From contig JAQFVV010000321.1 of the NCBI GenBank assembly GCA_028023455.1, positions 248,001-312,000 on the forward strand: a DNA stretch of 64,000 nt, given 5' to 3'. The DNA is from Epiperipatus broadwayi (taxonomy: Eukaryota > Onychophora > Udeonychophora > Euonychophora > Peripatidae). The notes beneath the pieces were generated by a model. The model had not been told where the DNA came from, did no database searches, and saw nothing but the letters and a program-made list of their open reading frames with translations. Shown here piece after piece: positions 59,040 through 64,000 of this stretch; the first letter of the stretch is position 1; every line of letters begins with the position of its first letter. The translations under genes were made by a program, and so were the position numbers.

Positions 59040-61340
59040 TCATGATCAACAATAAAAGTAAATCAGCAGTCAATCTGGTGAATGGATTTAAAATAGATCT
59101 ATAGATCAGGCTAATTATTCAGCCCTTGGCAGTTTGGGGCAATTACTTAAACACAAATTTAAGTGCTAATTCATCAAAATATATAACAATAAAAACATCT
59201 GGGGTGTTTAAACATGCTGATCATCATCAATGCTCTGGCCAATTAGTACGATTAATGTACTGGTCAACTATAAACTTAATTTCTAAATAACTACTAGACA
59301 AAATAAAATTTAGTGCATGGTCTTTAAAGTATATTCCCTCTGCAGAAATTCAGGATCATCATCCTTAACTGAATACGCATAAACACTAATGTGACCGTGA
59401 TGCACAAATCTAGCTCAGAGAACACAAGCTCTATAACTTATTATGAACAGGAGATATAATACAACATATAATATTTTATATTTTTGAATTGAATAAGTCA
59501 CTGGAATAATTTTAACAATGAAATGTCAGTTTATTAATAATAAAAAAAAATGAAATAAAGGTCTACAGAATACAGCTATACAGTTATAAATTAATCCTGA
59601 TTTTGATTAATATACACAAAAAAATATGCTATTACATTGTGATTTACATATATGTTCCAATACGTTTCCTTAAAACACCTATATATATATCAGCGCACAG
59701 ACATGCAGTATAATATAAAATAAATATTTGAATTATCATATAACAAAAAAAATTAATTTTTAAATATATGTGATTACCTGACATGCATGATATATGTACA
59801 CAGACATGCAGTATAATTTATATATTTGAATTGTTGTAAAATAAAAAAGTGATTAATTTTGATTTACAAATACCTTGTAATGGGTTTACATAAAACATAT
59901 CTATATATGAATGCACAGCTGTGCTATAATTTATTAACATATTTGAATTCATAAACCTATAAATGAAATTCATTTTTCATAATATGTAATTGACAAATTT
60001 AACATATATATATGTGAGTGGAAATGTATGTGCACACTGACATTTATAACGTATATTTTAATTTGTCAAAACAAAATTAAAAACATACTTTTTACAATTA
60101 ATTCCATAAAATTCATTCATTATTTTAACAGTAAAAGTTTTTTTTTTCCTTTTCTTTTTTTAAAAAAATATACCTTTGACAGGTTACTTTTGATTAATTA
60201 TAAATGTCTTAAAAATACTTCAGCAAGTTTCTTTGTTTTCTAATCTAGAAATATTTTTGAAGATGAATCAATTCTTTACTTTTAGATTTTTAATTCAAGC
60301 AAAAATTATTTATTTGTTTTGCTTTTAAATTTTAGATTTTAAAAGTCATTTTCATTAAAGAAATTATTTAAAACATCATTCTCAATATATATATATATAA
60401 TACTATTTACCAGCTGTACTTCATATATATATGTTTATTTGTGCTTCTCTGCATATAGATAAATCAGCATATGTTTAAACTAATTCTTCAGCAAGCTGAT
60501 GGATTCTCTTGGATAAGTTGGTCCCTTCTAAACAGCAGGCTGGATCATCAGGAAACGTATAATTCAGATAACTGTTAGCATTTAATCAGCTCCATTTAGT
60601 CTAGGATTGGATAGACTTCAGGCAAGTTAGCTATTTTGTCCACATTAGGGCAATGAAATACTGTAAGCTGACCCTATTCATCCATGCAAATTCAAACTCC
60701 ATTATAAGGAACTATAGAGCAGTTGCTGGACTTTTCCCTCCTTGCCTTCAGTTATATTTTCATAGTAGTTTTTGTCATAATCTATCCAACTGTTGGAATT
60801 CTCTAAAACAACCCAGAACCACTTAAAAACTAACCAAAACAGTGTGGGAGAAAATATTTTAGTTAAAATGTTTTTTCTATCTTGATTGAAAAAAGTTAAT
60901 GGCTCTTTCAATTCACCTTAATCCTGTGAAAAACCACTTAGTAGAATTTTATCAATATATGTTATACAAGCATTACTTTAAAAAAAGATTTTTAAAATAG
61001 ATAATGGAATTCTATCAAAATGTTTTATACAAGCTTTACTTAAAAAAGGTTTCTAAAATAGACAGTTGGAATTTTATAATTACTACGATATCTATTGAAA
61101 TATAAAAGCACGTTTGTTTTAATTTCAAAATGAGAATTAATAAAATATTAATTAATGTTTTTTTAAATGTTTAATTTATAATAAAAAACAATTTAATTCA
61201 AAATTATTTACTCTTTACTCTTAATCCAGTATAATGTAGAAATATCTACAAAAGTTTGTGTTTATTTCTACTTTTCCTTTCAACTTTTTATATGTATGTG
61301 CACACACACCACTGTTGTTGTATGCCATGAAACCCATAAT
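59040..61340 (+). repeat. Dispersed repeat R, copy 3
   Basis: Collinear with 35000-36217 plus 37739-39110 and the complement of 28165-30450. It has no LTR insertion and so gives the empty-site sequence for that insertion (near 59680-59710). It lies between the trpS-side and uvrA-side bacterial remnants, which suggests insertion into the transferred DNA. Confidence 0.8.
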
Positions 61341-61357
61341 TGTTTCAATAGTTTGTT

Positions 61358-61914
61358 ATTTATTTTTATCTAAGCCAATATCCGCATTTACCATTTTGAT
61401 ATCATTGTGTACTCTAAAACCATCCTAGATGTAAAAATAAATATTTAAAACTTCCCTTTTTATCTCTAAAAATTAGTGATAAAATCATGAATTTATCACC
61501 ATCTTTAATTTGTTGTTTAAAAAATTATAACTGATTGAATAATTCCATGGCCATTTACCCAATATGGTTTTCCAACATGAGCATGTAATAAACGTAAATA
61601 ATTTACTGTTTGTACTATACTATGGGGATTATCAATGTTTTTTTGTTTTTTTTATCAATGGAAATGTCTAGATATAAACCTTTAATTGCATCAACATTTA
61701 GTTTTTCATTTCCACTTAAATATTCCTAATATAATGTCTTCCATTTGCATAATTAATATTAAAAGCTAACGATGACTTACAATAAGATTTTACAGCATCA
61801 ATATCTAATTTTAAATTATCTTTACCCTGACCAAATAGTGTGGATTTGTTTTAATTCCACATATTCAGCAGATTCAGAAATATCTGATAATGATGAGATT
61901 TTTTTATTATTCAT
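61358..61914 (-). pseudogene. uvrA: Bacterial excinuclease UvrA N-terminal fragment
   Basis: On -, pieces in order over several frames: SAEYVELKQIHT and KDNLKLDIDAV, CKSSLAFNINYANGRHYI (the end of the Walker A loop, GSGKSSLAF in UvrA, then IYAEGQRRY). Next come GNEKLNVDAIKGLYLDISID (UvrA: PDVDAIEGLSPAISIDQK), NYLRLLHAHVGKPYWVNGHG (UvrA: YDYLRLLFARIG-P-C), GDKFMILSLIFRDKKGSFKY, and a last piece ending DIGLDKNK. Stops and frameshifts show it is dead. UvrA is the damage-recognition ATPase of bacterial nucleotide excision repair and has no animal homologue. The GHG after P-Y-W recalls Mollicutes and Firmicutes forms. Confidence 0.82.
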
Positions 61915-62235
61915 AAACAACTTTATTTCAAAAATCCATTAAAATATTTTTTATTTTATTTATATCATCTTATGTTCCTAATAATTCAAATTGATAAAAT
62001 TATGAAAAACTTAATTTTTTAGAGATAATCAGTTCACCAATGGAAAGTGCACCAATAGAGTTTGTATATTGGTAATTCATTAGAATAATCAATTGTGTAT
62101 AATATATGATGATGATTTAAATAAAATATCATTTTATCACCTGAAACATTTAGCATAATTTTAATTTTTTATTTAATAATGTAGAAAAATATTAATTGAA
62201 TTTAATCTATGATACTTAATAATATTTCTTCTCTG
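61915..62235 (-). other. Bacterial-like remnant upstream of uvrA
   Basis: On -, ...KIMLNVSGDKMIFYLNHH, YTIDYSNELPIYKLYW and, in another frame, SIGALSIGELIISKKLSFS and DINKIKNILMDF-TGA-NKVVYE. The TGA falls where a Trp would fit. I do not recognise the family. It may be the neighbouring gene of the donor. Confidence 0.35.
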
Positions 62236-62239
62236 TTTT

Positions 62240-62895
62240 TGTAATAAAAATATCGGTACTCATCAATTAGCTGGTGCACGCCGCTTGATGTCGCTGATTC
62301 CATGCAATAGCACAGAAATATTCTGTTTACCTGGCCTATAGAACAGTTCTGTTCATATTAGCAGTTAAGCAGACCTAGATGGCATTGCACACAAATATTA
62401 CAGCCTGCTTTTGTGCTTCATGGTACTATGCAAATAGTGCACACTTCACAGAGCGCTACGGTAATTCAAGTGGCCATAACTCTTTTTGTGTGCATTCGAA
62501 GTAATGATTTTTCACACAACCTGACATAGTTTTAGATAGTAATAATTGTAAGCCCATCACTGTGCTTCTGTACACATCATTTTAAGGTGAAATGAATTGC
62601 AAAAGTATATGTCCCAGCACCATTTTACAGAATTCAGGCGAAAAAGGAAGTTTGCGCAAGAACAGCTATGAGACTACTAAAACGGCTGTGGTTTGTCATT
62701 GTTTTTAAAAGCATAAGCTTGGTTTGATCAGCTGGTAATTTTAAAATGGAATTTTTACATTTTATTAAATAATGTTACATAAATTTTTTAAAAATAGTTT
62801 TCAAAATGTTGTCGTGGAATGTTTCTAATATATTTATATTTTGTTTGATCAGAGTAGCGCATATTTTGGCTGATCCTTCGGATCATTAAAACAAT
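62240..62895. other. GC-richer intergenic sequence, unassigned
   Basis: Base composition changes sharply at about 62255 (GCTGGTGCACGCCGCTTGAT). No frame on either strand is convincingly coding. It could be regulatory sequence, an unknown repeat or untranslated sequence of a gene to the right. Confidence 0.4.
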
Positions 62896-62900
62896 CGGTT

Positions 62901-63004
62901 CCCCTCCCTGCACATTCCAGCACATAGTGCTGACATGTATAATGTCAGCAAAACCATAAGTCCCCTCCCTACACATTCCTGCGCTACGCGCTGACATGTA
63001 TAAT
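62901..63004 (+). repeat. Two-unit tandem repeat, period 61 bp
   Basis: CCCCTCCCTGCACATTCC and CCCCTCCCTACACATTCC each start a unit that ends GCTGACATGTATAATGT. The open - frame 62788-62997 results from the repeat. Confidence 0.8.
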
Positions 63005-63199
63005 GTAATTTAGAAACTAATGTTTTCCAAAAAAAAAGTAAATGCATTTTTTAAAAAAAAAATGCTTTAAAGAAAATTAAATGTAAATCCCTATAAAAAA
63101 AAAGAAACAGGTGGTGTTATATATTTTTTTGTGAATAAATAATAAAATTGTAAATGAGCCCAATAACGTTATAATTGGTTTTTGACTAGCAACAGAACC

Positions 63200-63350
63200 A
63201 TTAAGCGGCATGCCGCAGCTAGTCGACTAGTGCCTTAGGTCATTTATTTTTTTGAAAACTGAGTGTTTCTAGTTGATGTCATTTATCGCTTGCATGTGCC
63301 AGCAGTGTGTTTGGGTGTTTTCAAATTCAAAATGGCTGCCGAGCGCGTAC
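63200..63350. promoter_or_regulatory. Palindrome pair and YY1-like site
   Basis: Two adjacent perfect 12-bp palindromes, GCGGCATGCCGC (63205-63216) and CTAGTCGACTAG (63219-63230). About 100 bases later comes CAAAATGGCTGCC, which resembles the YY1 core AAnATGGC. Together with the higher GC this could be a core promoter, but no downstream exon is visible in the window. Confidence 0.3.
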
Positions 63351-63712
63351 TATATCAGCACCATTATATTCATCCTATAAATAGATTTAAATATTGAAAA
63401 TTAAAAGTAAAATAATTTTGTTTTAGATTTTAAAATCATGTCACATATTTTCTGTTTAAAATAAATGAGGGTTGGTAAGAAACAGTAGCTTTAGTTAATA
63501 TGTTCTAGGAGCTTATCTAGAAATACAACAGATATCCACTTAAGGTAGTTTTTTTTAATTAGCAAAAGTTTTTTTTTTTATTAAATCAAAGTTTTAATTC
63601 GAATGTCTACAGGATAATTAACAGTAGAAAATTAATTAAAATTTTGTTGAATTCCTTTGGACATTCAGATCAATTTTATTGCAGTTTGATAAGATAGCAA
63701 ATTTTAATATTT

Positions 63713-64000
63713 TGTAACGCTCCAGGGCAGTTTTATTGTATAGTTCTGCTATATATAGAAGAGTTTTCTTTTGTTTTGTCATTCTGACTATTCTAATTGA
63801 TTCTGAATTTTCTGGTCATTCTGATTTTTCTAGTAATTTTGATTTTCTGATTTTATTCTATTGCTGTTCTGACAGTTTGCTAGTAGCCTGCAAGTTTTAA
63901 TATTTGAAGCTGAGTTTTCATCTTCAAATAGACTTTACTGTTTTCTAAAATATTGCATTTAAAGTTCTGAAATCCCAGGATGATCGAGTAGAGCTGGCAA
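63713..64000 (+). mobile_element. Possible LTR start, cut by window edge
   Basis: TGTAACGCTCCAGGG resembles the TGTAAC starts of the two LTRs in this window, and TATATATAG follows about 40 bases later. The next 130 bases repeat TTCTGA-type motifs. No partner or end is visible. Confidence 0.3.

Noticed and set aside
58341-62235. Bacterial contamination or assembly chimera as explanation for trpS and uvrA
   Set aside because: Both fragments are heavily degraded and separated by a host repeat found elsewhere in the same window, which a contaminating contig would not show.

Overview
The window is eukaryotic, almost certainly from an invertebrate animal. It is strongly AT-rich, has long introns with ordinary splice sites, and is crowded with decayed transposable elements (Penelope-like, Ty3/gypsy, APE-type LINE, tRNA-derived SINE). 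The clade cannot be fixed from the sequence.

One host gene organises most of the window. Nine coding exons on the + strand between 4606 and 57537 join in frame into the last 324 residues of the adaptor-complex AP-5 mu subunit (AP5M1), with a stop at 57535-57537. Exons upstream of 4606 lie outside the window. A second copy of the first visible exon lies at 1-51, inside a duplicated block (1-1107 versus 4678-5783), so the exon appears to be tandemly duplicated. Intron 2 uses a GC-AG splice pair.

The introns hold the following. 5.1-7.2 kb: a Penelope-like (PLE) remnant with inverted terminal repeats. 7.4-13.6 kb: gypsy integrase and gag/pol debris. 18.1-25.7 kb: a LINE with an inverted 5' half, split by a young LTR retrotransposon with 2.1-kb LTRs, a 595-bp interior and TG...TA ends. 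28-39 kb: two copies of a 2.3-kb dispersed repeat, one split by a 1.5-kb solo LTR, plus three PLE fragments. 40.8-44.9 kb: a longer LINE copy on the + strand. 45.8-57 kb: several long hairpins and a cluster of PLE tails.

Downstream of AP5M1 (58.3-62.2 kb) lies the least expected part. Degraded bacterial genes, tryptophanyl-tRNA synthetase (trpS) on + and excinuclease UvrA (uvrA) on -, sit either side of a third copy of the host's 2.3-kb repeat. Their extreme AT bias and a possible TGA-as-Trp codon suggest a Mollicutes donor. Because a host repeat lies inside the block, this looks like an old bacterium-to-animal transfer and not contamination.

The last 1.8 kb is a more GC-rich intergenic stretch with palindromes, a YY1-like site and a possible LTR start at the right edge.
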